Source of the DNA: Saxidomus purpurata | Taxonomy: Eukaryota; Mollusca; Bivalvia; Venerida; Veneridae | NCBI GenBank assembly: GCA_022818135.1 | Contig: JAFMSR010000019.1 | Location: 3,949,357 to 4,013,356, forward strand | Length of the DNA stretch: 64,000 nt | Reading direction: 5' to 3' | Shown: one piece after another, positions 20,606 through 35,600 of the stretch | Layout of the letters: the number at the start of each line of letters is the position of its first letter | Numbering within the stretch: the first letter of the stretch is position 1 | Position numbers and translations under genes: made by a program | The notes under the pieces: generated by a model | Seen by the model: only the letters and a program-made list of their open reading frames with translations | Told to the model about the DNA's origin: nothing | Databases searched by the model: none

Positions 20606-23600
20606 GTAATGTTCTCTCTTGAAATAATTGATTTATACTAATTCATTTATTCTCGATTGTAAAACAAGTTCTATCAACCTAGATTAACCACTCTTAATGG
20701 AATCAAACATAGTAAGCTTCCTAATGTACATATTCTGTTTGATAACATATAAACAAATAGCATGATCCGAGAACTAACCATGCATTTAAACGAAGATTTT
20801 TTATTCCGATTTACATAAACATACACTAATACAAATCGTGACTATTTAGAAAACAATGAATTTACAGATAAGTGGTTAGAGACTAAGTAAATAGTATATT
20901 TCAGGCTCTTATCAATAATTTGTACTAATTTTAAATCTCATTTGCGAAACAAGTTCTTACAACTTATATTAATCGCTCTCGAGACTCACCCCAGAGAGAA
21001 CCAACATCGAAGAGAGAGGCGTTATGTTGAATTATGCGTGTCTCACATATCGACGTGCACTACCACTACTTGGGCACTTGTGAGGATATAACTTAGAAAA
21101 GTGCATGCTGGGTTTTTCTAATACAAGTAAATAAAGCACCATGCTCACTCGTCATCTTGTGAGAAAAAAAGAAGGTATTTACTAAATGCTTTCAGTGAAA
21201 TTTCAAACCAGGTTATATTTTTTAAAACCTTGTTAATTTCAATATACCTGAACTTTATAATCATTTAATACAGGCAATAGTTCATATCATGAGTTTGTTG
21301 AAAAATGATTAATAGTTATGATGATAATTTCATGTCAGGAGTTTGTTGAATAATGATAATAGTGCTGATGATAATTATCATTATCGTTATCATAGCAGTA
21401 GAATAACAACAATAATTATCATCATTCAAATGATAACAGTAATGGCTACTCAAGTCAGATGGCTGCCAACAAAGGTATTTACGCACACAAAACTGCTACT
21501 ATGGAACGCCATTCCTGCCTCGTGATGCTTCTAACTCGAATTTCTGTAGAATCCTCTTTATATTCCATACAATCGTCTTCATATCCTATAACGAGTGTAA
21601 TGGAACTGTATACGAGCATGTTGTATCGTATACCTATCATAAATACTTAATCCTGATTGGCTGATAGCGATCACGTGCGATGTCCGCAAAAGTATGTGCA
21701 GACCTGTAAAATAACGTGTAGACCTGGGCGGATTCCAAGACGCCATTTCTGATATATTTTCGCATATTTTCACAACTTTTTATGAGGTGGTCGATATAAT
21801 AATTTTTAAAGTCATGTGACTTCAACATAAGTCTATAATTGTAAAATGTAGACTAGATGTACATGTACAGTATAACTTATATTAAGAGAACACACTTAGG
21901 AAGTTCAAACATTGGTCTCTTAATTAATCAAATGGTTTCTTCGCGCAATACCGGTAGAATTTCTTCTTAAATTACCAAGATTGGTTACAAAATTAATGGT
22001 CTCTTAATACATGTGGTCTTTTGATACACGTGGTCTCTAAATACACATGGTCTCTTAATACACGTGGTCTCTTAATACACGTGTTCTCTTGACACACGTG
22101 TTCACTTAATACTCGTGTTCTCTTAATACACGTGATCTCTTAATACACGTGGTCTCTTAATACACGTGGTCTCTTAATACACGTAGTCTCTAAATACACA
22201 TGGTCTCATAATAAACGAGGTCTCTTAATACACGTGGTCTCTTAATACACGAGGTCTCTTAATACACGTGGTCTCTTAATACACGCGTTCTCTTAATACA
22301 CGTGGTCTCTTAATACACGTGGTCTCATAATACACGAGGTCTCTTAATACACGTGGTCTCTTAATACACGAGGTCTCTTAATACACGTGGTCTCTTAATA
22401 CACGTGGTCTCTTAATACACGTGTTCTATTAATACACGTGATCTCTTAATACACGAGGTGTCTTAATACACGTGGTCTCTTAATACACGCGTTCTCTTAA
22501 TACACGTGGTCTCTTAATACACGTGGTCTCATAATACACGAGGTCTCTTAATACACGTGGTCTCTTAATACACGTGGTTTCTTAATACACGTGGTCTCAT
22601 AATACACGAGGTCTCTTAATACACGTGGTCTCTTAATACACGTGGTCTCTTAATACACGAGGTCTCTTAATACACATGGTCTCATAATACATGTGGTCTC
22701 TTAATACACGTGGTCTCTTAATACACGAGGTCTCTTGATACACGTGGTGTCTTAATACACGTGGTCTCTTAATACACGTGGTCGCTTAACAAACGTGGTA
22801 TCTCGAGCCAGTTTGATTATAAACACCTTCTCAAACAGTTACGCTCCACAGCAGACGACAAATGCAATTGTCGTCTGTTCAGGATTTCAAAGTAATAAGC
22901 CTTTTGGATCACAATTGTACAAAACGCCCTATATCACCAAAATTGAAAGTCGGGTGATCCCTTTGTAAAAACTCTAGGTATTAATAGGTGATACTGCATT
23001 TTAGGATTTTTTTCGTTTTACAGTAGCAACAGGGCGTCTGCCCGAGGTGACAATCACAGAGGTCAAGTCCGTGTCCCCGAAAAAAGTAACACTTCTATGG
23101 AAACCTACGTCCAACCAGAAAAGGGGTCAGCACGAATACATTATCAGGTAAATAACAATTAAGGTAGCACACCATTTTACTTGGTGGGTGGGGTTTATGT
23201 TTGTTTGTTGTTTTTTCACTTTTTCTTTTAATAACTTTCTTTTTTCATGGTTGGGATGCCATACAATTTTAGTATACTTACACTATAGTTCATGTAAAGA
23301 AAAACAGAGATTAGTGAATTATAATGAACGGGTACATTTTGAAATTGCTCGTTCACAACTAAGGACTGTATGACAGAATCAGTGGAAATAAAGGACTTAG
23401 CTCTTGTTTCGATTTGCTGAATCAATTACAAACTTTGAAAAATATATGTTAAAACATGAGGGTCAGGGTTGTCTTGCAGTTAATCACTGAATATTGTTTC
23501 GTTTCTTTTTAATGTCTTGGTAGACAAACACCTCTACCGCAATAATAATATACAATTATAGAGTAAGCTTGGTCTATTTGCCTTGATGCACCTGTTAAAC

Positions 23601-26600
23601 GTGTTATTGACCGAGTACGAAGTCCGAGGTAAATACTGATAGCAGGTCCGAAGATAACACAGATACTTGTCCAGGAGAGCATTTGTCTGAATTGTGTCTA
23701 TCGTATACTCATTTTAGTAGTGAATTATGCAAAATATAACAGAAATCGTCTTGAAATCCTGCAGGTCTACACATCTTTTTCCAGGTTTTGACTGACTTTG
23801 AGACCCGTTCAGTGAGTATAATCAGGTTAAGTATTTATGATGGTATAGGTATAAATAAATACAAGATCAGCTACGTTTTGCCGTGCATGTACTATACGTG
23901 TATTACAGTACAATGGCAAATACCAGAAGGAGTGTTGCGACAGATACCCCAACCTTACCACTGTTGTTAAACTGTACATGTATAACGTTTTACAGTTCAT
24001 GTAGGATTATGTGACAGTGACGCCGCGATTTGTTTACGTATATATATATATGACGTCACTATCACACTATCCTTAATTAACTGTATAAAGTTTCATGTAT
24101 CAAAACCTTTCAATGAAAAAAGATCGTGCTTGAAGCATTCAGACTACAGCGATACAATCCGAGGAGAACGAACATGTCACGCTTAGATAACTGTTGGACA
24201 ACTATACTTTTCAGATATAAACCCAAAGGAGGGCTTTATACAAGAACGTACTCGAAGAAGACTGACGTCACACTTAAGAGTTTACAACCGGATACTACGT
24301 ATCTGATATCAGTCCGCGCAGTAAATGCCAAGTCACGTGGGGACTGGTCAAATACAGCTGAAATTAAAACGAAGGCTAAATCAAGTCTTTCAAACGGTAA
24401 GTAATTGGTGATTTTAGTGAATAACAAATTATCTCCCTTATTGGATAAAGTCCAAGATAACAAAATTAAAGGTAAGTCCTATCTGTTGGAATCCTCTGAT
24501 ATTATCGTTTGTGCCTATAAAAGTTTGAATTTTCTCACTTATATGTGAATTAAACTTACAGGACTGTAAAAACATGGACATTTAATTAACCACAAAACAC
24601 GGAAATTAAATTTACCACAAAACACGGAAATTTAATTTATCACGAAAGTACTGCTGTAACTATATACATGCAGTCTGATTAATATAATCTGGACTTTTCG
24701 ACATTCAGTCAGTAAATTTTCGCTGAAGTTGAACACCCCATTTCAACCGTTAATGGTACTGCCCAAATTGAAAGAATGGCAGCTCCATTTTACTAAGAGT
24801 TAAAGGGCCACTTCCAATATATCTATCCGATTATATTCTCCAAACATAGATTATGTGTTCAATGAACGTAAAATGATAAATAAAGCCAATTTCAAAGAAG
24901 AACCTATGGCGAAAAATGCCTCATTTTACCACAATAAATAAATGTAGAGACCTTGTGTAATAAATCGCATCCACCCATTAATTGTACAACAACAACTCTA
25001 CATAGATTATTGAATGGTTTACGGTACTGCAGCATATTTTAAACAGCTGATTTTATCGACAATGACTGGGAATGCATAGCTGAAACGTTAGGTTAAGTTA
25101 TAATACTGCCGAAGATTTTATTATTTATGTTTTGGGGTTATTTAGTTCGACATCAGTTATAGGGTATGTCCCTTTAATGGGCTATTATGGTAACGCCTCA
25201 ACTTATTGTCGTTGCTTAATACCCGATAACTAACGTCTTTGCTTGCCCTTTTTTACAGACGATATAACAAGCAATATTACCGTGGAAGAGGTCAATGAGA
25301 ACAGTGTAGTTCTAAAATGGGACATAAGTCGTTTGATAGAAAATATAAAAGGCTTTGCAGGTAAGCATGGTGACGTCATGAATATGACGCAGACAACACG
25401 GACGTTTTCCCGCGCATTGTTGAACGTCGTACCAGTAAGAGCGTTTCGTTCTTATTTTATGACTTTTTATGAAGAGGCAAGGTTGGTAGAAAAAATAAGA
25501 ATAGTGCAGTATGTTAAAGCTGCTCGCTCTCAGTTGCTGTCGAAAAAAATTTTTTTTTCAAAATTAATATACTGATACGTAAAAAGGAAAATTAATGGTT
25601 AGAATCAACAATATAAGTAAAAATATTGGTAGGAATTTGCAAATATCCTTGGAAAATGTTGGTAAATTTGGTTTTACAGCACCGCTACACATAATTATTT
25701 AAAAAGCGTTAGTAACGCTTTACAATTTGGAAGCGTATTATTTCTAATTTACAGATTTACTTCAAAGGAATTTATACTTGAAACCTTTTTATTTAACTAT
25801 TAGTTCTAAAATATGTTATTGTTCGATGTTCCTAAAATATATACGACTGGAAAGCATACGATGTAAATTTTCCAAATATATACAATATAATATATTTTAT
25901 ACAACTGTAAACATTAAAATAACTGTTAAACAGGACCATATACGGATATTCCATGCAAATGTTATGTACACAGATGTTAACTCGCAAAAAATCGATAAAA
26001 ACTGCTAGAGAAAAGCGCCTTCTGTATATATCTAGACGTACATTCTAATCTTTTTAACTTACTAATGAGACTTTTAATACTTTTTTTCAGAATTTCAGGT
26101 CATCTTGAAAAACAAAGATAAGCAACAGAAAAGAAAAACAACAGGATATCAGATTCACATAACAGGACTCACAGCCGACACAAGCTATGCTGCAAACCTG
26201 TATGTCCTTCTTACCTCTGGTAAGGTCATTGCCATTTTCCGTAGTTTCCACGCTTGTCTGGAGACGCAAGCCAATACGCGATTTTTTTAAAAAAGATTTT
26301 TTGGATTTTTTTTTACGCGATTATGTTTGACACAACTTTTTTGCGTGAAAGTATGACAGTAATGTCCTTCAAAAACAGGACACATCAGTTTCATATCTGT
26401 CTCTCCCAAACTGATTACGGCTGGAGTGAGTCTCGAGAGTGATTAATTCAAGCTGTTAGAGATATTTTTGCAATCGACAATAAATCTAACAGACAGGAAG
26501 TTTAGTTTCGAGTACCTGTTAGACTGGAACCGATTTAAACCAAATATTTTCATTAGTATTGAACGAGGATTGGATCCGTGGTCAAGTGGACTGGACTAGT

Positions 26601-29600
26601 AAGGATTACATTTTAAATATGATACGGAATAGTAGTGAACAAAATGTTTTGATGTGTACTCTCCACTTGTATTATGGCTACAGCATCTATCAAATTGGAA
26701 ACTGTATGTATTTTAGGGTTTTATCATTGGTACCGGATAATCCATATGACCAACGCTCCAGAAGAGTTTAGTTATTTTAAGTTTCGGGGGATAGTGCAAG
26801 AAACAGAATATGTCCCGTTCCAGGGACACCCCTGGTTCTGTAACATGCTCGGCGTACAGAACCGATACACGAGACCTCCGTTTTTAGGTCTCATCCGAAA
26901 GACCACTAGTTATGTTAGTGGAAGAGCGGGGGATTGAACCTGCGATCCAAGGATTACAAGTCGTCCAGCGCGTTACCACTGGACCACTGATCCACTCCGG
27001 ATACGCGCTCACCGAAATTTATTTATCTTAAAGGGAAAAAAATCGTTATTTCCGTAACGTGCTTTATAAGAGGTCTTTCGTTCAGAACTTTAGCATTTTC
27101 CCCTTTTTCAGGAAAGAAGATCCGCATCGGTAGAACAAAGTTCCAGACCATCGAGGTTCAGAGAACAGCCCCACGAAAACTAAAAGTGAAATCTGTGACA
27201 CATAGAGTAAGTACCAAAGTTGATTCATTTTTTTTTGTAACTGAATAAATAATTCATTTTGCGGTCGTATGAAGTGAAAATGTTTTATATGGAGTATTTT
27301 ATCTTAAGATTACCTTCCAAAACGACCGAACTAAATTATTTTTGTGAAAGATGCTTAGAACTTAATGGATAAATCATGTACATGTATCTGAGCTCTGTGA
27401 CTGACAAAAAGAAATGAAACCACGTGTATTAAAAGATCATATGTATTAAGAGACCGTTTGTATTAAGAACCCACTTTTTCAAACCTTCAAAGGGCGGTCC
27501 CCTAATACAAGTTATACTATATACCTAACCATATGGCCGAAATTTCAATTCTTAATTAGGAGAAGCCAGTTCGAGCCCTAGTAAGACTGCACATCCGTTT
27601 CTCAACCTCCAAACATATCAGCAAGTGTAGGAATTATTTTAGTGTGATAACTGCAGTCTTCTTTTCTCATATCTACAGTCAATTGCCGTGAAATGGAAAC
27701 ATATCAAATCGCCGTCAAGTAACGACAGTGTAACCGGATATACTCTTCAGTACAAAGAAAGGGGGGTAACCAATACAGATGCCTGCGCAGTTGACCTTGA
27801 CATCACCCGGAAGTCGTACCGGATACAAGGTTTGAACGATTGTTATCACACATGCTTAAGGTTTGAAACCCGACCAGTTCAACAATTTAGGCTAAATGAA
27901 CATTGAATCATGATTTAGAAAGGTACAGCAATTCACGGTAAAACAAAAAGAATGAATTTATTCAAATTCTGAATTCTCAAGGATGAGGTGGGACGGTTGG
28001 GCAAGAAGAGAGAGAGAAGGTGAAGAAGTTTTTGTCCTTTTTGTTTTATTAATGTGTTCTTTTATTCATGCTGATTACGTTATTTAATTTGACACCAGTT
28101 TTAGGGAGTGCCTTATCGTGTTTTACTGTGCCAAACTCATAACCATGCTTAAAATTGTTGAACTGGAGTGGGCTGGTTGAATCAAAACCCCGTTATAAAT
28201 GACAGAAATCGAATTTTCGCCTAAAGATAATTACGCTTAATTTTCCGGGGAAGCATTTTTGTTTAACAATATTGATTAATAAATTTAAAGAATTATTACT
28301 GCTTTCCGGAAACTTTTCAAACAACCCTATATTATATGTTATATTGGCACGATATTAATTGGTTTTAGCACGCAATCAGGATAATGCTACACATGAGTTG
28401 TAATGCCTAACTTTAAAGCGAAAGCATTTTATAAGTAAGCATACAGAGTAACTATGCGGGGTTCTAAAGGTTGCTAAAATGTGTTTGTGAATACAGATGA
28501 ACCTGTGTCCGTGGTCACCTGCACTAGGTAGTAGCCTTTCTAAAGCAGTAAATTTTGATGAAATTCATCATGGCAACTTTGATACTAAAAATTACCTAGA
28601 TTTTTACAATGGCATCTTCTGACTTTAAACTTGGGCAAGTCTATTTCTATAAATAGGAGTGTTTTGCTAAATTATGATTAAAAAGGGTAAGAACTTGCAT
28701 CCTGATCAGACGACATTGTATTTTTCGTCGTCATCTTCAGACTAGAACTGTTTGAAAAGGTGTATGTTTTATTTATAGATTTAAGGCAAAAAAAGGTTAA
28801 CTTTTACATGCTGTGCCGTTGACAGCATTTTAAAAAGATCTGATAAGATTATCTCCCTTGATTGTACCTTGATTATCTATGATCCATGCCTGATTTGGTT
28901 GTCTCCCTTAGACAAGCCGATATCGTATTTTCAAGGGAGACAATTTCTTCAATAAGCCAACGATATGCTCGGGAATTCTGGCAATGCTACATTTAGCAGC
29001 CTTCTGCCGTAAGTGGTCATGTTTTATTCATCGCTTGTTTGACTGCTTAAGACCGCTAAGACTGTATTATAACACTTCCTTCAGGTCTACTTCCGGATGC
29101 GAAATACTCTGTAAGAGTGTCCGGACAGTTCAAGAATATTACAGGTAGATATGGATTTTGTTTTTCGATTGTGGATAAAAAGACTCGTAAAGAATTTAAC
29201 TTGTTTCATATGGCCTTACCATGCTATAAATGGACTCGTCGATGTTTCAGTAGCATTATTTGCCCATTGAAAATCGAACATTGCAGAACATAATCAACTG
29301 CACCGAATATTGAACTATACAGAGAATGCTCATATATTTTGTATTTCTCTTATAAACTAAACTGTACAGTTTTATAAGATAATTATGATTATGACATTTT
29401 TTGGAAGGCGATACTTTCAGAAATCGTCTTCCTATGCAACCAGTCCAAATTCGGAATAAGCCATATTACATCCATTTGACCTCATTCATACGCCATTCCA
29501 TATAGTTCGCCGAAATTCAAGTCAATCGAAATGTAAAATCATCAAAAACATAGTATGATGAAGAAATATGGCTTGGGCGTTTGTTTATATCTATTAATTA

Positions 29601-32600
29601 TTCATTATTCTATCTTTTCTGCTTGAGTCGTAATCAGCTTGGATAGTCCGGTCTAAAAATAGATATATGAACGACAACTACACTCAGTAATTGCGTAACC
29701 AATCAGAATCGACGTTACAATAATAGTGCGTTAGAAATATTTTTGAAATTTTTCAGGGCCGTTCACGGATTGGCTGCGAGTTAAAACGTCAGAATTTTCA
29801 CCAGAGACCGATGACGTCATCGTTTACCACACGTCACCCACCAGTGTCCTGTTGCTATGGAAATCCTTTACAGGGATAGAAAATATTTCAAATATATCCG
29901 TACAGCTGTTGACCATAGACGAAGATTCGATATTCGGTAACTAATTATGAAAATGTCTATACTTTTTTCATTTTTATACATGCAATATACTCATTAAACA
30001 TTCTCATTTTTATGTAACAAATGTTTTTCTTTATCCATGTTTTCCTAAAAATAGAAACTGAAAGTAAAAAGGAGTGACGAAAACGATTCCAATTGTTTCG
30101 TCACTAAAGTTTAATCAATCCTGTTAAGACAGACGCTCGTAATTTTCAAATCAATATGCCAAGAATCCGTCAAAGTTACGGGAATGTGTTCTACAAATTG
30201 TTTTGAAATTTCTTTTTCCGTTTAATAACTGTTCTGTCTGTGATTTGCCAGTCCTTTACGCCATAATTCAATCAAATTGAAATCCAAGAGTAAATTAGAA
30301 AAGTCGGAAGCAGCTACTTTCATATCCAAAACTCTGTAATAACTGTTTTGGAAAAAGCTTAAGTGGTCTTTGTTGACAGGTGATGCTTATTCAAAAGTGT
30401 TTTTCTTTTTTTTTTTTTTTTACAAAATACGAACTGTGCACTGTTTTGCCTGTATTGGTATAATATTAACAGATGTGTTTATAGTCCGTCGGGGCGGTCT
30501 TAAACACACGTTTAACTGTAATGCTTTTAATGGTCACTTAAGTTGAGTCTATTGGGTGTCTAGGCTGTGCGCTGAATACGGGTTGAACTGTAACTTGTTT
30601 TAAATCTTAATATTTCAGTTGAACAAAATATCGTTGAAGACAAAAGAGTTTTTGAAGTTGAAGGAAATGAAACTTCAATCCAGATTCATGATCTATTACC
30701 ACAGACTAAATACAAGGTGACCTTGACCTTTAATGGCCACCAACCATGCACGTATCATAAAACCCAGGAGTTTGTAACAGTAGAAGGTATGTTTAGCTTT
30801 TCATTGTTTAACATCTTTGTGAACGAAGCTTAAATCGTATGTGTCTAACATAAAAAATTGAAAACTAAATTTGTCACAACTTTTTGTAAATTCTAAAGGA
30901 AACTTCGAAAAAAAATTATAAAATAAATTAAAAGTTTAAATTGCAACCTAAACTGTGAAGAAAGTATTAAAAAATCTGAGACAACACCCACATTTCTTTT
31001 TCTATATTTCAGCAAAATGTGTGGAGGAATGTAACACGCAAGCTGCGAACGAGACGTATATATACGAGTCCTACCTTCGTATAATTCCGTTACAAAACGA
31101 TACTTACCTGGTCACGTGGCAACCTTACACAAGTTTTCAAGACTCTGACGGAATAATATACGTCATTAGAGTATTAGGTATATATGTACTGAAAAATCTA
31201 TAAATAGCACAAACGTTTAGATTAATCAGAAGTGCTTGACCAATAAACTCCGTTTATAACGAACTCATTTGGACCATTTAAATGCGTTCGTTAAATGTGT
31301 TCACTATATCCGAAGTATGTTTTATCCACATAACATTTTCGTTGGGAAAATAGGTCCCACAAAATTTATTCCTTATATCCAGAATGTCGCTGTATCTTGA
31401 GTCACAATATACGGAGTTTACTGTATACTGTATTCTTGGCTTCGCCGTGACGTCATACTGGCCAGTTAACCAATCGGATTACTAGATCGCGTTCGATTCT
31501 TCATTCGGTAAAAGGTAAAAACTCGGTGTTTACCGTAGACTTGTATGCAAGTTAAAGTTTATTTCGAACGAAACAAAAATTCTTTAACAATAAAGAATTA
31601 TTATAAATTCAATTCTATGAGTATAAGCCAAGGGTAGGCAATCGTCTTCTCTAATGTTTCTTCTAGGCCTTGATACTTTTCGTGATGCCAACACTGAAAG
31701 CCGAGAAAGCACCTCTGATATGTATCTTCTGATCTATGTAAACTATTTGCAGGCGAGCCGTTTCTAAACCACCTGTCGACGCATCTCATTCCCGACGGCG
31801 TCCGTTACTCGGTGTTACGGAACTTGAACAAGAATAAAACATACACCATTAATCTACAGGTGTTCAGTGCGAGACACGGGGGCCAACACTTGACATCTCA
31901 ACATCTGCTTGTAATGACAATTGGAGGTATACTTTTATGACTGTTCTATCATGTTTGTTGATTCCATGAATATATCCTGTTTCATGTTTGCTATTACTTT
32001 GTTTGCTAATTTTATCATGTTTTTTTTTGTTAACTTTGATGGACTAGTCTGCCCTGTTTCCTGATTCTATCAATATTTTGTTCTGTATTGTTTAGTGATG
32101 TATCAGCATACATTATAATACAAGCTGGCAATTCTAGCTCGCATTATCATGTTTTGCTGGTATAACAGCTAGCGTTATCATGTTTGGTAATTCTATCCTG
32201 TTCAGATGATTCTATTAACATTTTCTCTATCATGTTTTCTGCCATTTTGATTGCTCGTGTTATCATGTTTTGATGCTGTCTTGATAGCTCTTGTTACGAT
32301 ATTTGGTTGTACTATACTGATTGCTTATTCAATGCATATTTTATCTGCCAAGTTTGCTATTACCTTACCAGCTCGTGAAATAATGTTTGATGGTTCCCCG
32401 ATAGCTCGTGTTATCATGTTAGCATGTTCCAAGATAGCTCTTGTAATCAGGTTTGCTGGTTCCCCGATAGCTCGTGTAATCATGATTGCATGTTCCCCGA
32501 TTGCTCGTGTTATCATGTTTACATATTCCTCGATGCTCGAGTTATCATGTTTGCAGCTGCCCCATGCTCGAGTTACAGTTACACGATTGCTCGAGTTATC

Positions 32601-35600
32601 ATGTTTGCATGCTCCCCGATTGCTCGAGTTATCATGTTTGCATGTTCCCCGATAGCTCGTGTTATCATGTTTGCTGGTTCCCCCAAAAGCTTGTGTTATC
32701 ATGTTTGTCGGTTCCCCGATAGCTAGTGTTAATATGTTTTCTGGTTCCCAGAAAGCTCGTGGTTTGGTCATTTATCTTATTTGCTTATACCATGGATATA
32801 TATTTCTTTTATGTTTATGTTAACTGTTGCTTTATTAATGTCCGGCTGTTTACGATGTATGTACAAATGTACAGCAAAATAATTGTTTATAATTTCTATC
32901 ATATGACAGACATTGTTGATGACAAAACGAAAGTAGAAACAACACCGCCTGAGGTTGGCGTCCTATGGCGGCCTACAAGCATAGATGTTGTCACACACAG
33001 GGAAGAGGAGAGTTTAATGCCCGAGAATGTGAACGAATCATGTACGTGTCTTCCTTTAAATAACAATTACAAAGTTAAATATTATTCGAACACATATAGA
33101 AAATTACATATATAACGTCTCCGGATATAACGAAATTAAATATCGCAGGACAAAAAATGGTCCAAGAAATTGTTTTCCTTATATCTGGAATTACGCTATA
33201 TCTGGTCGTCGTAGTTAATAACTTCGCATCAGAACTCAAAATCATAGTTTATTGTTATACCCCACAAAAGAAGTGGGGGGGGGGGATGGAGTGAGCTTGT
33301 CGGTTGGTCGGTCGGTTGGTTGGTCGGTCGGTCGGTCGGTCTGTTGGTTTTCATGGTTTCGGATGATACTCTGAACGACTTTACCCTTTTGAATAATGTT
33401 TGGTCACACTGCACTCAGAAATGGTCAGTTCACTTTGGGGTCCTAGGGTCGGTCAAGGTCCTGTTCAAAATAAAATGGTTGCTCAATAACTCAAGTAGGG
33501 GACCACATGAAACTTGGTGTGTAGGTAGCTGTGTGGAGAGGAAGCTTGGGATTGCTTTGGGGTCCTAGGGTGGTCAAGGTCCTGTTCAAAAATAGAAAAT
33601 GGTTTCTGCTCATTAGAAGGGTGACTTATTGCATAAATGTTGTAGGTAGCTGTGTAGAGGGGCTTGGGTTGCTTTGGGGTCCTAGGTTCAAGGTCAAGGT
33701 CCTGTTACAAAAAAGAAAATGGTTTTGCTCAACTTTAGTTAGGAGGACTATTGTAGAAACTTGGTGTGTGGTGCTTGGGTGGGAGGGCTTTGGTCACTAG
33801 GGTCAGGTCTAGGGTAGGTCAAGGTCCTGTTACAAATGTTTTTTTATTTTTGTTTTGTTGTTTTACAAAAAAAATTTTTGGGGTCAAGGTATAGGGTAAG
33901 GTCATGTCTAAATGTTTTTTTTATTTCAGTTTTTAGTTGTTTTACAAAAATTTTTGAGTCAAGGTACTAGGGTCAAGGTCAAGGTCAGTGTTTCTATAAA
34001 TGTTTTTTCTATTTTTAGCTTTTTTTTTAAAAAAATTTGGGTCAAGGTATAGGGTCAAAGTAAGGTAGGCCTGTTCTATATGTTTTTTTTTTTTTAGTTT
34101 TTAGTTGTTTTAGCAAAAATTTTTGGGGTAGGTCCTAGGTTAGGTTAAGGTCCTGTTCTAAAATAAAAATTGTTATTTATTGTAAAAAAATTGGGGTAGG
34201 TCACAGGGTCAGTACCTTACCCCCCCCCCCCCCTTTTGTATGCTATTAACTTTCCAGTTATTGTATTACCCATGTCCTTGTGGCCTTCCTTTCTTATGGT
34301 TGCCTTCTGTGACTGATTGTGGGGTTGCCTATTATCATTATACTAATTTATTTTAGCTCGATTGTGTAGAAAGCTTGAAAGCTTATCGATTCACTCTCGA
34401 GACCGCTTCCTCGAAAAACCAGTACTGGTGTTATAAGATGAGGTACGGTCGTGCCCATAGTGGGGCTCGAACCCGCAACCTCCGGGATAAGCGGCAGACA
34501 CGTAAACCTCTATACTACAGCTTTATAGTTTATTAGACGATAAACACCGCTGGAACAGATTTATTTCATGAATAAACATTTTTTGTGCAGATGCTGTGCA
34601 GGACATCAAAGAAGTAAACCTGACTATGATTTCTAAGCTTTACGTAGAAGAAAACTGGGATATTGAAAATATTTCGTCCACGTCGAAAGGTATAGTTTCT
34701 TTTGTCAAAACGATCGGTTGATAAGGAAAACTCCGTACGAGTCTCGAAAGAAAGTTCAAATTGAATGAAACTGAGATTTTTAGCGAAAGGCGAGGCCTGT
34801 GCCGTGCATGTGTGAGCCAAGTTCAGCCTGCAAATCCTTACAGTCTGACTCTGAAATATTCAGTCAGTAAATCTTCTTAAGGCAATTCTCTGAACAATAA
34901 ACAGCACTGTACAGTACACTTCGTATATAACGATTCTGGATATAGTGAAAATCCGGATATAAGGGACCGCTTTGGACCTTTTCAATGTTTTCTTTATATA
35001 CGGAGTATGTTATATCCATATCGGATTTTCATATAAGATAACGAAAGGAAAAAAAATCGGGCCCAGAAAATAGTTTGTTATATCAGATTTTCGCTTTATC
35101 GGGATTCGTTGTATACGGATTTTACTGTAGTGAAATCCGGATATTAGGAACAAATTTTCTCTGCACGAGTTTTCTTTCTTCAATTTATATAAAAATGTTA
35201 TAATATTGGTATAACAAACTCCGGATATAAGGAACATATTTAAATGGTCCCAAGATAAAGGATTTTAGTGTATATATATATTAACAATGGTAAAATCTAT
35301 AAAAACATTTTGCGGGTAAAGGATCAAAGACATTATATTGATGACTTTCTTGTTTGCACTGACTTTAAAGCAAATAGATCTTTATGAAACATAAAAGAAT
35401 AAAGACGGTCCATTTTATGAAATGTAACATTTTCGGATGACATGAATTTTGATTTACTCTATAACAGTGATTTACAAATTTAAAAAAAATTAAAGTTCTT
35501 GAAACTGTTATGTTAATAACGTATCTTAGAACATATAGTCATACAAAAAGGCTTCAGTGTAAATTCCTGTCACGTATATCTCTAAATTTTAAATAAAACG

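Noticed and set aside
22000..22800. CRISPR-like regular array
   Set aside because: Units are contiguous 17-mers with no unique spacers, in a spliced eukaryotic gene.
26920..27003. Functional tRNA (TGT-like anticodon) on the minus strand
   Set aside because: No acceptor stem, and a SINE body follows directly.
32251..32771. Two-strand ORFs of 100-148 codons
   Set aside because: Products of the 33-bp satellite inside an intron of the FN3 gene.
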